Below are positions 1-9,370 of a stretch of DNA of 36,984 bases, in pieces; within the stretch, counting starts at the first letter, position 1; each line of letters opens with the position of its first letter. The stretch lies in NCBI GenBank assembly GCA_964519595.1, contig CAZFJN010000017.1, forward strand, positions 1 to 36,984. Reading direction: 5' to 3'. Both the position numbers and the translations under genes were made by a program. The notes under the pieces are model-generated. The model made no database searches and was not told the DNA's origin. It was given only the letters and a program-made list of their open reading frames with translations. The stretch comes from JANRKF01 sp964519595 (GTDB lineage: Bacteria; Pseudomonadota; Alphaproteobacteria; Rickettsiales; SXRF01).

Positions 1-10
1 CCCCTCACCC

Positions 11-74
11 GGTTTTCTAACCTTTGCCAAGAGGCAAAGCTAAGAAAACCGACCTCTCCCGCAAGCGGGAGAGG
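11..74. repeat. Double hairpin, REP-like intergenic repeat
   Basis: Two adjacent inverted repeats are visible. In the first, GGTTTTCT (11-18) and CTTTGCC (22-28) pair with GGCAAAG (33-39) and AGAAAACC (43-50). In the second, CCTCTCCCGC (53-62) pairs perfectly with GCGGGAGAGG (65-74) around a two-base loop. Neither is followed by a clear T-run. It resembles the GC-rich palindromic intergenic repeats common in proteobacteria, but membership of a named family is not established here. Confidence 0.7.
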
Positions 75-384
75 AAAGAACTCGTTGTTCGCTTTTATTG
101 ATGTATTTATTGCAGATTTTTGACTATATCGCAGTTAATATTAATTGTCAGAGAATATTTCTCAAAAATTTTCTCAATCTTATTGGTTAATATTATAATA
201 TTATTATATATCAAATGACTAGGTAATATTTGCAATATATTCACTTAATATTCACCGTAGCTCTGGCAAATCTGCTTTAAATGCATTATATTGTTTGTTG
301 ATATTTCTTGTTGTTCTTATTGCCGCATTTTTATTTCCTTATTTTTTCTGTTTTTATTAATTATTTGTTTCTGGCTTATTTCAT
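75..384. other. AT-rich intergenic leader of lon
   Basis: About 310 bases with no credible coding frame. The stretch near 185-215 is almost pure A/T and could help promoter melting, but I see no convincing -35/-10 pair and no recognisable sigma-32 promoter. No good Shine-Dalgarno sequence precedes the lon ATG. Confidence 0.5.
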
Positions 385-2808
385 ATGACTAACAATAATC
401 CTGTTCTTTGTTTTTCCTTATTGCCTTTGCGTGATATTGTGGTTTTTCCGTCGATGGTTGTGCCGCTTTTTGTTGGCCGTGATAAGTCGGTTCGGGCTTT
501 GGAAGAGGTGATGAAGAATGCCGGCAAAGTATTGCTGGTGACGCAGAAAAACGGCGGTGTTGATGATCCTAAGGATGTTGATCTGTACCGCATGGGAACG
601 GTTGGAAATATTCTCCAGCTGCTGCGTCTTCCTGATGGTACGGTGAAAGTTCTGGTGGAAGGAATTGCCCGCGCGCGCATTGTTGATTTCATGCCGCGCA
701 ATGAATTTTTCCTGACTAACGCGCAGATTGTTGAGGATGATTTATCCGGCAATGAAACAGATGAGGATGTGCAGGGAATTTGCCGCGCGGTAGTCGGCCA
801 GTTTGAGGAATATGTTAAGCTGCATAAGAAGATTCAGCCGGAGACGCTTGGCACGGTCAATAAAATTACCAACCCTGGTTTGCTGGCTGATACTATTGCC
901 GCGCATCTGGCGGTTGGCATTCCGGAGAAACAGAAAATCCTTGAGATACTATCTGTTTCCGAGCGGCTGGAACATTTATTTGGCCTGATGGAAAATGAGA
1001 TTTCCGTGCTTAATACTGAGCGAAGAATCAGAAGCCGCGTTAAGCGTCAGATGGAAAAAAATCAGCGTGAATTTTATCTGAACGAGCAGATGAAAGCGAT
1101 TCAGAAAGAGCTTGGTGAAGGCGAAGATGGAAAAGACGAAATTGGCGAGCTGTCAACGCGGATGAAAAAAATCCGTCTGTCCAAAGAAGCGGTGGAAAAA
1201 TGCGAACATGAGCTTAAAAAACTGCGGACGATGAATATGATGTCAGCAGAAGCCTCGGTTATTCGCAACTATATGGACTGGATGCTTACTGTGCCGTGGA
1301 AAAAACCAACGCGGATAGTTAGCAAATTACCGGAAGCAGAGAATATTCTTGATGCTGATCATTACGGTCTGGAAAAAGTCAAGGAGAGGATTCTTGAATA
1401 TCTGGCTGTTCAACAGCGATCAAAAAAAGTTCGTGGTCAGATTTTATGTATAGTTGGTCCGCCGGGAGTTGGTAAAACCTCGCTGGCGCGTTCGGTGGCC
1501 AGAGCGACTAACCGTAATTTTGTGAAAATAGCACTGGGCGGCGTGCGTGATGAGGCGGAAATTCGTGGACATCGCAGAACTTATATTGGCTCAATGCCGG
1601 GCAAGATAATTCAGTCGATGAAGAAGGCGAAATCATCAAATCCGCTGCTGCTGCTTGATGAAATTGACAAAATGGGATCTGATCATCGCGGCGATCCGGC
1701 TTCGGCTTTGCTGGAGGTGCTTGATCCGGAGCAAAATAAAAATTTCAACGATCATTATCTGGAAGTTGATTATGATCTTTCCGATGTGATGTTCATAGCA
1801 ACGGCGAATACCACGAATATTCCGCGGCCACTGCTTGATCGCATGGAAATAATTCGCATTCCGGGATATACTGAAGATGAAAAGCTGCATATCGCCAGAA
1901 ATCATTTAATTCCGAAGCAGGTTGGCATGAATGGCCTTAAAGATGGCGAATGGAGCATTGATGATGAGGCGTTGCGGAATCTTATTCGCTATTATACGCG
2001 TGAGGCGGGAGTGCGTGGTTTGGAACGTGAAATTGCCAATTTAGCGCGCAAGGCGGTTAAAGAGATAATTGTTGAGAAAAAAGATGCTGTGCATGTTGTT
2101 GCTGATAATGTTGGCAAATATGCCGGAATTAAAAAATATCTCTATGGCGAGGCGGAGAAAACTGATCTGGTTGGCATGGTAACTGGCTTAGCATGGACAG
2201 AAGTTGGCGGTGATTTACTGACTATTGAGGCGGTGACGATGCCGGGCAAGGGCAAAATCGCAATTACCGGAAAGCTTGGTGAGGTGATGCAGGAATCAGT
2301 GCAGGCGGCGATTGCTTATGTTCGTTCGCGCTCGCTTGATTTTGGCATTATTCCGCCGGTTTTCCAAACGCGTGATATTCATGTGCATGTGCCGGAAGGA
2401 GCAACGCCGAAAGATGGTCCTTCTGCCGGAATTGCCATGACTACAGCGATAGTTTCCGCGCTTACCGGAATTTCAGTTCATAAAAATGTAGCGATGACTG
2501 GCGAGGTTACCTTGCGTGGTCGTGTGCTGGCAATTGGCGGACTTAAGGAAAAACTGCTGGCGGCATTGCGCGGCGGAATCAAAATTGTGCTGATTCCGGA
2601 AGAAAACGTCAAGGATCTGGAAGAAATTCCGGAGAATGTAAAAAATGATCTTACTATAATTCCGGTTTCTACTGTTGATGAAGTGCTTAAATACGCGCTG
2701 ATCAAAGCGCCGGAAGCAACCAGCTGGGAAGAGCCTAAGCCTACTGCTGCAACGCCGCAGATGGTGATAAGTCCGGCTGCTTCCAGCGGAAGTGGAACAC
2801 TGCATTAA
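385..2808 (+). CDS. lon: ATP-dependent Lon protease (S16 family)
   Basis: Cytoplasmic AAA+ serine protease that degrades misfolded and regulatory proteins. The 807-residue product has the full LonA layout: an N-terminal substrate-binding domain (about residues 8-200), a linker helical region, an AAA+ module and a C-terminal protease domain (about 600-785). Walker A is GPPGVGKT at 358-365 with K364; Walker B is LLLLDEIDK. The catalytic dyad is S680 (in PKDGPSAG) and K723 (second Lys of GGLKEK), a spacing of 43 as in E. coli Lon (S679/K722). The length is normal for the family. The ATG at 385 gives the standard N-terminus (LPLRDIVVFPSMVVPLFVG) but has no clear ribosome binding site. The gene stands alone and converges on purU across a palindromic repeat. 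Confidence 0.98.
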   Translation: MTNNNPVLCFSLLPLRDIVVFPSMVVPLFVGRDKSVRALEEVMKNAGKVLLVTQKNGGVDDPKDVDLYRMGTVGNILQLLRLPDGTVKVLVEGIARARIVDFMPRNEFFLTNAQIVEDDLSGNETDEDVQGICRAVVGQFEEYVKLHKKIQPETLGTVNKITNPGLLADTIAAHLAVGIPEKQKILEILSVSERLEHLFGLMENEISVLNTERRIRSRVKRQMEKNQREFYLNEQMKAIQKELGEGEDGKDEIGELSTRMKKIRLSKEAVEKCEHELKKLRTMNMMSAEASVIRNYMDWMLTVPWKKPTRIVSKLPEAENILDADHYGLEKVKERILEYLAVQQRSKKVRGQILCIVGPPGVGKTSLARSVARATNRNFVKIALGGVRDEAEIRGHRRTYIGSMPGKIIQSMKKAKSSNPLLLLDEIDKMGSDHRGDPASALLEVLDPEQNKNFNDHYLEVDYDLSDVMFIATANTTNIPRPLLDRMEIIRIPGYTEDEKLHIARNHLIPKQVGMNGLKDGEWSIDDEALRNLIRYYTREAGVRGLEREIANLARKAVKEIIVEKKDAVHVVADNVGKYAGIKKYLYGEAEKTDLVGMVTGLAWTEVGGDLLTIEAVTMPGKGKIAITGKLGEVMQESVQAAIAYVRSRSLDFGIIPPVFQTRDIHVHVPEGATPKDGPSAGIAMTTAIVSALTGISVHKNVAMTGEVTLRGRVLAIGGLKEKLLAALRGGIKIVLIPEENVKDLEEIPENVKNDLTIIPVSTVDEVLKYALIKAPEATSWEEPKPTAATPQMVISPAASSGSGTLH

Positions 2809-2842
2809 TACCATTTTGCGATCAATATATCGCAAAATGGTA
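2809..2842. repeat. Perfect 14-bp palindrome between lon and purU
   Basis: TACCATTTTGCGAT (2809-2822) and its exact reverse complement (2829-2842) surround a 6-base loop, starting directly after the lon stop codon. No T-tract follows on either strand, so it is not a textbook terminator, though it could protect mRNA 3' ends. The same TTTTGCGAT/ATCGCAAAA core recurs at 10503-10526, and one arm recurs near 27755-27766. A smaller hairpin, AATCATCA/TGATGATT, lies at 2883-2901. Confidence 0.75.
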
Positions 2843-2920
2843 AGCGCGACTTAAGCGCACGTCGCCTTATGGCGCGTAATGCAATCATCAGCATGATGAT
2901 TGAAAAATAGCATTACTTTA

Positions 2921-3775
2921 TCAGCGGAATATTACGGTTTTTTTGCCGTTGAGCAGTACGCGGCGTTCGGCGTGATATTTTATCGCGCGTGATAATACTA
3001 AACATTCAATATCGCAGCCGATAGCAGAAAGATTTTCCGGCGTATAGCTATGGTCAACGCGGGCGACTTCCTGCTCGATAATTGGTCCTTCATCAAGATC
3101 ATCTGTTATATAATGCGCGGTTGCGCCAATTAATTTAACGCCGCGATCATAAGCCTGATGATAAGGACGAGCGCCTTTGAAGCTCGGCAGGAATGAATGA
3201 TGAATATTTATAGCGCGTCCGAATAGTTTAGCGGAAAGAGCCGGAGATAAAATCTGCATATATCTGGCCAGAGCAACCACATCAACATTAAATTCCTTGA
3301 TCAGCGAGAGGATTTTTTCTTCCTGAATTTCCTTGTTTTCAGGCTGGCAATAATAAGGAAGACCATGCCATTCAACCATAGCGCGCATGGTTTCATGGTT
3401 AGAAAACACTGCGGCTATTTCTATTGGCAACTGGCCGCTTGAGCTGCGATGAAGAAGATCATTCAGGCAATGTCCCTGTTTTGAAACAAGCACCAGCAGA
3501 CGCGCTTTTTTCTTTTTTTCGTATAATTCCCAGTTCATTTCAAAAGGAGTTGCCACTTGTTCAGCAAAATAAGCGCGCAGCAGAGTTGCGCTTGGCGCGC
3601 CTGTTTGCAGAGCGAATTCAACGCGCATGAAGAAATGGTTAGTTGAAGGATCACCAAACTGCGCTGATTCAATTATGAAACCACGATAATTAGCGAGAAA
3701 GCCGCTGACTGAAGCGACAATGCCGCGAGTATCTACGCAGGAAATGGTTAGTATATAACGTTCTTCGTTGCTCAT
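2921..3775 (-). CDS. purU: Formyltetrahydrofolate deformylase PurU
   Basis: Hydrolyses 10-formyl-tetrahydrofolate to formate and tetrahydrofolate in one-carbon metabolism. The 284-residue protein has an N-terminal ACT regulatory domain (about 6-85: ILTISCVDTRGIVASVSGFL) and a C-terminal formyltransferase-fold catalytic domain (about 90-275). The N-H-D triad of formyltransferase-type enzymes is present: N190 and H192 (in NIHHSFLPSF) and D228 (in DDLDEGPII). The length is normal. Its ATG overlaps the stop codon of the upstream divL-like kinase as ATGA (3772-3775), which implies co-transcription and translational coupling. It converges with lon. Confidence 0.96.
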   Translation of the reverse strand: MSNEERYILTISCVDTRGIVASVSGFLANYRGFIIESAQFGDPSTNHFFMRVEFALQTGAPSATLLRAYFAEQVATPFEMNWELYEKKKKARLLVLVSKQGHCLNDLLHRSSSGQLPIEIAAVFSNHETMRAMVEWHGLPYYCQPENKEIQEEKILSLIKEFNVDVVALARYMQILSPALSAKLFGRAINIHHSFLPSFKGARPYHQAYDRGVKLIGATAHYITDDLDEGPIIEQEVARVDHSYTPENLSAIGCDIECLVLSRAIKYHAERRVLLNGKKTVIFR

Positions 3776-5883
3776 GCTGCGATCGCCAATTTAGGATTGT
3801 CGCGCAGGAAAATACATTCAAAGCGCGTGCCTTTTGCCGGCTCGGAAATCAGATCAATACGTCCACCATGCAATTCCATAAAGCTTCTGACTATGGAAAG
3901 TCCAAGTCCGGTTCCTGAACGTTTTGTGGTTTTGCCTTTTTCACCTTCCGGAGTTTTGCCGCGATAGAAGCTGCTGAAGATCAGCTCATGCTCTTCTTTA
4001 GGAATTCCCTGCCCTTGATCTTGAACCCAGATGATTATTTCGTCATTGTCGGAAGCGCGTGCGCCAAAGGATATTTTATCGCCTTTTTCAGAATATTTTA
4101 TCGCATTGGAAAGCAGATTAAATAATATTTGTTTGATTCGTGTTTCATCGCCGGACATTTTGCCAATTCTTGCCGGACATTCAACTTTTAGCTTAATACC
4201 ATGTTCGCGAACACGTTCCTGAATAAGCGAGCTGACTGATTTGATCATCGCGGAAATATCAAATTTGGCCACTTCAAGGCGCATATAGCCGGCTTCGATG
4301 CTAGCTAAATCAAGTATATCATTGATAAGGTGCATCAGCCGCTGTGAAGATTGCTGAATACCGTCAACATATTCGCGCTGTTTTTCTGACAAAGGTCCGA
4401 AATATTCCTGATTAAGCATTTCCGAGAAGCCGGAAATAGAAGTAAGCGGCGAGCGCAATTCATACGAAACATTAGCAAGAAATTGTGATTTAAGGCGGTC
4501 GGCTTCCTGCAAGGCATCATTACGTTCGCGTAACGATCTTTCCAGCAAGGTTGAATCAGTAATGTCCATATATGTAACCAGCGTTGCGCCGTCAGGAAGT
4601 GGAACGCGCCGCCAGTCTATTACTTTTCCATTCGCCATTTCAAATTGCCGCGCCATTCTTTCGCGCATCTGGAGTTGACGAATCTGGTTCTGTTTAAAAT
4701 TTTCCCATTCATCATAACGATAATATGATTTGCATTTTTCAACTATATCACGCACATGCGGCTCAGATTTGGCGAATTCTTCCGGAATATTCCAGAGTTT
4801 TATGTAATTAGGATTTGAAAGCTTAAGCCTTCCGTCTTCGCCAAATACGGCAACTCCTTCATGAAGATGGTCAAGCGTCTCGCGCTGAACGGCAATCAGA
4901 GTATTATATGAACGCTCAAGCGCCAGCCGGTCGGTTACGTCTTCATAAGCAAATAATATTCCGCCTAAAGCATGAGGAATAGCAAGAACACGCAGAGCTT
5001 TTCCGTCCGGCAGATAGAAAAATTCCTCCTTAGGATTAATCAGATCACGAAATAGCTGTTGTTGCTGTTGTTTAAAGAACTGGAAATTCGCCTGTTCTGG
5101 AAGCTTACGTTTTTCGCGCAGATTTTCGAGTATTTCGCCGTAAGTCGGTTTAGTGTTAAGCCAGATTTCATCAAGCTTCCACAAGGCAACGAAAGCGTAG
5201 TTGAAAGATTTAAGCCGCATGTCAGCGCCGTAAATCGCCATTGCTGAGGCTGAGCTTTCCAGAAAATCATCCATTGCGGAATTATGCCGCGCCAGATCTT
5301 CCTTTAATTCATCAACATCACTGACATCAATTGCACAGCCGACACAGCCTTCGCCTCCTGGCAACGGCGTTTCCGTGACATCATGCAGTTTGCGCGCGCC
5401 GCCGATAATTATATAGCGACGTTCTTTGACTGCTTTATTCTCGCGCAAGGCTTGCTCAGCCTGAGCTTGCATTTTTCTGTCAATTTCCGGCGTTTTTCCA
5501 TCGCGAATAGTAGCGCCTTCAATAGCTACCATGTAAGCGCGGTTGCAGGAGGCAATATTTAACTCGCTATCACGCCGCCAGACTGGATAAGACAGCGCAT
5601 CAAGCATATGCCGCATGGTTGAGATTTTACGAGCAAGCTCTTCATTCTCTTTGCCAAGGCGTTCAAGGCTGCGTTGCTGATTTTCCAGATCACGCGAGCT
5701 GGAAAAAATAATTTCCCGATTTTTCCGTCTGGAAACATCATAAAGCATTAAAACCAGAATAACTGCCAGCAAGCTGCAAACAACCAGCGGATAAGAAGCA
5801 AAAGTCTCATTCTTGCCGGAAGCGGCGAAAGCCTCGCTGGCCGCGAGAAAAGAAAAAATAATGGTTGAGAAAAACAAGTGCAT
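3772..5883 (-). CDS. divL: DivL-like multi-PAS sensor kinase with Tyr in the H-box
   Basis: A 703-residue membrane-anchored kinase homologue. The N-terminus is signal-like (MHLFFSTIIFSFLAASEAFA), followed by a transmembrane helix (about 31-50), a coiled linker (about 60-90) and PAS-type regions at roughly 92-190, 205-320 and 330-445. A HisKA-type helical hairpin (about 460-530) and an HATPase domain (about 575-695) complete it. The H-box reads NVSYELRSPL, so the phospho-accepting His is Y474 (codon TAT, 4462-4464). ATP-site motifs look intact: N593, D622 in DQGQGIP, and GTGLGL at 657-662. Tyr at this site plus several PAS domains is the hallmark of Caulobacter DivL, which tunes the CckA-CtrA cell-cycle phosphorelay and binds phosphorylated DivK. 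Orthology is inferred from architecture and H-box only. It overlaps purU by ATGA. Confidence 0.85.
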   Translation of the reverse strand: MHLFFSTIIFSFLAASEAFAASGKNETFASYPLVVCSLLAVILVLMLYDVSRRKNREIIFSSSRDLENQQRSLERLGKENEELARKISTMRHMLDALSYPVWRRDSELNIASCNRAYMVAIEGATIRDGKTPEIDRKMQAQAEQALRENKAVKERRYIIIGGARKLHDVTETPLPGGEGCVGCAIDVSDVDELKEDLARHNSAMDDFLESSASAMAIYGADMRLKSFNYAFVALWKLDEIWLNTKPTYGEILENLREKRKLPEQANFQFFKQQQQQLFRDLINPKEEFFYLPDGKALRVLAIPHALGGILFAYEDVTDRLALERSYNTLIAVQRETLDHLHEGVAVFGEDGRLKLSNPNYIKLWNIPEEFAKSEPHVRDIVEKCKSYYRYDEWENFKQNQIRQLQMRERMARQFEMANGKVIDWRRVPLPDGATLVTYMDITDSTLLERSLRERNDALQEADRLKSQFLANVSYELRSPLTSISGFSEMLNQEYFGPLSEKQREYVDGIQQSSQRLMHLINDILDLASIEAGYMRLEVAKFDISAMIKSVSSLIQERVREHGIKLKVECPARIGKMSGDETRIKQILFNLLSNAIKYSEKGDKISFGARASDNDEIIIWVQDQGQGIPKEEHELIFSSFYRGKTPEGEKGKTTKRSGTGLGLSIVRSFMELHGGRIDLISEPAKGTRFECIFLRDNPKLAIAA

Positions 5884-5976
5884 GAAAGCAAGCTATATCA
5901 AGAGAGATTATTTTTCAGCAAATTATTCAAAAAAAGTTATAATAATTTTCTTGCTGCTATTTGTTGCAAATATTTG

Positions 5977-8091
5977 TTACAGCAAAGCGGCCAATTGCGG
6001 ATAGTCAGTTTTGCCGCTGCCTAAAATCGGAATTGTTTCTATGACAATAATTTGCTTAGGAATTCCTATTTCCGGAAAGCCATGTTGCTGCGCGCCGTGA
6101 ACAAGATGCTGGCGGCCAAGTCCTTCAGCAGTAGTAAATAAAACTATCTGTTCGCCTTTGCGCTCGTCAGGAATAGAGATAACCGCATGTGAGAAATCAG
6201 GAAATAAAGCGGCAATCAGCTCTTCAACAGCAGTCAGCGAAATCATCTCACCGCCTACCTTGGCAAAACGTTTGGCGCGGCCTAATATTGTAGCATATCC
6301 GGATGAATCTACATCGACAATATCGCCTGTATCATACCATTCGCCTTGTGGTTCAATCACGCCGGGATTTTCGGCTTTTATATAGCCGAGCATTACATTA
6401 GGACCGCTTACAAACAAACGTCCGCCTTGTTCGATTCCTTCGATTTTCTCAATTCTCCATTTTATTTCCGGAAAGAAACGGCCGACTGTTCCTGTTTTGT
6501 TGTAAAGTGCGGTGTTGCATGACAAAACCGGACTTGTTTCCGTAATGCCGTAACCTTGCATTATTGAAACGCCGAATTTCTCAGCATATAATGTTTTTGT
6601 GGTTTCTTTAAGGCGCTCTGCTCCTGCTACGGCCAGACGTATAGAACGGAAATCATAAGGATTAGCGTAGTGAGCGTAGCCTTGATAAAAACTGTCTGTG
6701 CCGAGCATTACGGTTGAATCAGTGTCATAAATCAATTCCGGAATTACCCGGTAATGCAGAGGGCTTGGATAAAGAAAAACATATATTCCGCGCAGAATCG
6801 GCAACAACATTCCGATGGTAAGTCCGAATGAATGAAAAACCGGCAGAGCGTTAAACAAACGATCAGCGGAAGTTAAGTCAATTCGTGATGTTGCCTGATA
6901 AATATTCGCCAGAATATTTGCATGAGAAAGAGCTACGCCTTTTGGCTTTCCTTCCGAGCCGGAAGTATACAGAATAACCGCCGGATCATAAGGTTTGCCA
7001 TATGCTATCGCTCTTGACAGCGCCAGCTTTGGAAACAAGGCGGCTACTGCGCCTGCCAGCTTATCGCTGCGGCTTATCGAAGCGCGAACATCTTCCAGAA
7101 AAATGACCATATGTTCTTTGGAAAGAATCGCAATTAACTCCTCCAATTTGGCTTTTTCAACAAAAGCACGCGAAGTTATGATGGTTTTTATTCCAGCCAG
7201 ATGGCAAGCATGTTTTATATTCTGCGCTCCGGAAGAAAAATTAAGCATACATGGAATTTTGCCAAGCGCGTGCAAGGAAAAGAATGAAACAACCGCGGCC
7301 AGAGAATTAGGCAGTAAAATTCCGGCATTTTTCTGCGCCGCTAAATAAGGAGCGAGTTTACGGCGCAAAATAAGGCAGCGAGTAATCAGCGATTGATAAC
7401 TCATTTCCTGTCTGGCAACATCGCAAACAATAAGATGTTTTTTTCCAAACAGTTTCCGCGCTTCCAGCAGCGCGGCAAGCAATGATCTATTTTTATTCTG
7501 CGCGGCAAAAGCGCATCTGGTCATTATATCATAAATATATTCAGAACTGGCTGGAATTTGCACATTAGCGGCAATCGGCGGAAAGAAGCTCAGCGATATT
7601 TTCGGAAATAAACGTTGTGGCAATTTGCCTTTAAGCTTTGCGAGAAATGAAAACTGCGCTCCTTCTATATAAACCGGCAATAATGTCGCGCCGGTTTTGT
7701 TAATCAGCATTGCCACGCCGTCATAAATTTTCATTACTGCGCCGCTGGTGGTAATTCTTCCTTCCGGAAAAATCACAACTTTTACTTCTTTTCGCAAATC
7801 GCTAATCAGCGCCTTCATGCTCATTGGCTGAGAAGGATCAACCACATAAAGTTTGACAATTTTTTTTATCCAGCGGAAATACCATTTTTCCGCCTGAAAA
7901 ACATTCATCACAAAAGCCGGTTTTTCCGGCAGTAAAACCGCCAGCAGCAAAGGATCAAGAAACGATTGATGATTCGCGGCGATTATGACGCGATTGCCGC
8001 TGGCGGCAAAATGCTCAATGCCGTTAACACGGCAGCCAAAGAGCAGCTTCAACAGAAAAGAGAGAATAATCCTAAGTGATTTTTCGAGCAT
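5977..8091 (-). CDS. aas: Bifunctional lysophospholipid acyltransferase / acyl-ACP synthetase (Aas-type)
   Basis: A 704-residue fusion like E. coli Aas (719 residues), which re-acylates lysophosphatidylethanolamine at the inner membrane using acyl-ACP it makes itself. The N-terminal PlsC-type acyltransferase (about 20-190) has NHQSFLDP with the HX4D pair H41/D46, and FPEGRITTSG. The C-terminal AMP-dependent ligase (about 210-700) has the P-loop YTSGSEGKPKG, GYGITETSPV, YDTGD and a terminal GSGKTDY carrying the probable catalytic Lys. The start lies 20 bases inside the end of the lplT-like gene, and the same lplT-aas order is found in enterobacteria. It is the last gene of a three-gene minus-strand operon. 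Confidence 0.93.
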   Translation of the reverse strand: MLEKSLRIILSFLLKLLFGCRVNGIEHFAASGNRVIIAANHQSFLDPLLLAVLLPEKPAFVMNVFQAEKWYFRWIKKIVKLYVVDPSQPMSMKALISDLRKEVKVVIFPEGRITTSGAVMKIYDGVAMLINKTGATLLPVYIEGAQFSFLAKLKGKLPQRLFPKISLSFFPPIAANVQIPASSEYIYDIMTRCAFAAQNKNRSLLAALLEARKLFGKKHLIVCDVARQEMSYQSLITRCLILRRKLAPYLAAQKNAGILLPNSLAAVVSFFSLHALGKIPCMLNFSSGAQNIKHACHLAGIKTIITSRAFVEKAKLEELIAILSKEHMVIFLEDVRASISRSDKLAGAVAALFPKLALSRAIAYGKPYDPAVILYTSGSEGKPKGVALSHANILANIYQATSRIDLTSADRLFNALPVFHSFGLTIGMLLPILRGIYVFLYPSPLHYRVIPELIYDTDSTVMLGTDSFYQGYAHYANPYDFRSIRLAVAGAERLKETTKTLYAEKFGVSIMQGYGITETSPVLSCNTALYNKTGTVGRFFPEIKWRIEKIEGIEQGGRLFVSGPNVMLGYIKAENPGVIEPQGEWYDTGDIVDVDSSGYATILGRAKRFAKVGGEMISLTAVEELIAALFPDFSHAVISIPDERKGEQIVLFTTAEGLGRQHLVHGAQQHGFPEIGIPKQIIVIETIPILGSGKTDYPQLAALL

Positions 8092-9361
8092 ACCACACTG
8101 CCAGAAGATTTATCGTTGCCAGAATGATAAATATATCTTTTACGCCAAGTCCACAATAAAGCAACAAGGCGGAAATAAAAGCTGCGAATGTTATAAACAC
8201 AGAATCGCTGAAATTACTAGCGGCCAGAACGCGTGAACGATGAGTAGAGCGTGTTTGTGATTGCAGCAGAGCATAAAGCGGAACCATATACATTCCGCCG
8301 GAAACGGCAGTAAGCATGGTACAAAGCAAAACCGGCCAGTGTCGTTTATCTGCCAGATATTCAGAAGCAGTCATCAGCCCTTCATGTTCCGGCAGCGGAG
8401 TGAGAAAAATCATTAAATATGTAAACAGTGAAACGCCAAGAGCCGCCCAGCGCGTCAGCTTGCCGGATATTTTTCCGTCCAGCAGCGTATCACATAATAA
8501 AGAGCCGGCGGCAATGCCGATTGAGAAAGTAGTCAGGAATATTATATATACCTCATTATTTCCTCTTACCACGCCTTGCGCGTAATTAGGAAATTGCGAC
8601 ATAAAAACCGAGCCAATCAGCAAAAACCATGAAAGAGCGATTATGCTATGTGAAGCGCCGCGCGTCTGGAAAGCGCATTCTATCATCTCTTTATTGCCCT
8701 GCCAGAGATTATAGGAAATTTTAATTTGCGAATGCGCTGGCTTACTACGCGGAATAGCCAGGCTGGCTAAAAACCCTAAAATAGCAACCAGCAAAGCGGC
8801 GCGTCCGATAGTGTTTCCCGGCATTTCAACCAACAATCCTCCGGCAACAAGTCCAAGCAAAACCGCCAGATAACTTCCTCCGGCCATAAAGCCATTGCCG
8901 GCAAGCAACTCATTTTCCTTTAAATGATCCGGCAGAATGCTGAATTTTATCGGACTGTAAAAAGCGGTATGAATTCCGCTGATAAACAGCATTACCATCA
9001 GCAATATTATGTTGTGCGAGGCAAAACCGATATAGGCAAAGAGCATGATGATGATTTCTGCGAATTTGGTTATTATAACCAGCAATGATTTTTCAAATTT
9101 GTCGGCAATTTGTCCGGCAATGAAAGAAAACAGCAGCAAAGGAATCACCAGCAAGGCTGAGCATATGGTAACTAATATTTCTGGCTTTGCCGGAAGTTCA
9201 ACGCCATAAAGCGCGGAATAAGCAATTAACACTACCAGCCCTGAGCGCAGCAGATTATCATTAAAAGCGCCCAGAGAAGTTGCCAGAAAAATTGGCAGAA
9301 ATCGCCGTTTCAGAAACAAGCTGTATTTAAGTTTTTCAAGATTCAAAACATCTAATTCCAT
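8072..9361 (-). CDS. lplT: LplT-type lysophospholipid transporter (MFS)
   Basis: A 429-residue polytopic inner-membrane protein of the major facilitator superfamily with roughly 12 hydrophobic segments. It has the LplT-like N-terminus (FLATSLGAFNDNLLRSGLVVLI), an MFS loop signature (GQIADKFEKS) and FYSPIKFSILPDHLKENELLAGNG. E. coli LplT flips lysophospholipids inward so that Aas can re-acylate them. The 20-base overlap with the downstream aas-like gene supports a joint function, and the upstream amidase gene ends only 9 bases before its ATG. The substrate here is inferred from family and context. Confidence 0.9.
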   Translation of the reverse strand: MELDVLNLEKLKYSLFLKRRFLPIFLATSLGAFNDNLLRSGLVVLIAYSALYGVELPAKPEILVTICSALLVIPLLLFSFIAGQIADKFEKSLLVIITKFAEIIIMLFAYIGFASHNIILLMVMLFISGIHTAFYSPIKFSILPDHLKENELLAGNGFMAGGSYLAVLLGLVAGGLLVEMPGNTIGRAALLVAILGFLASLAIPRSKPAHSQIKISYNLWQGNKEMIECAFQTRGASHSIIALSWFLLIGSVFMSQFPNYAQGVVRGNNEVYIIFLTTFSIGIAAGSLLCDTLLDGKISGKLTRWAALGVSLFTYLMIFLTPLPEHEGLMTASEYLADKRHWPVLLCTMLTAVSGGMYMVPLYALLQSQTRSTHRSRVLAASNFSDSVFITFAAFISALLLYCGLGVKDIFIILATINLLAVWYARKIT

Positions 9362-9370
9362 GCGCGAATT

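Noticed and set aside
2809..2842. Rho-independent terminator for lon and purU
   Set aside because: The stem is perfect, but no T-run follows on either strand and the same core recurs elsewhere, so I list it as a repeat.
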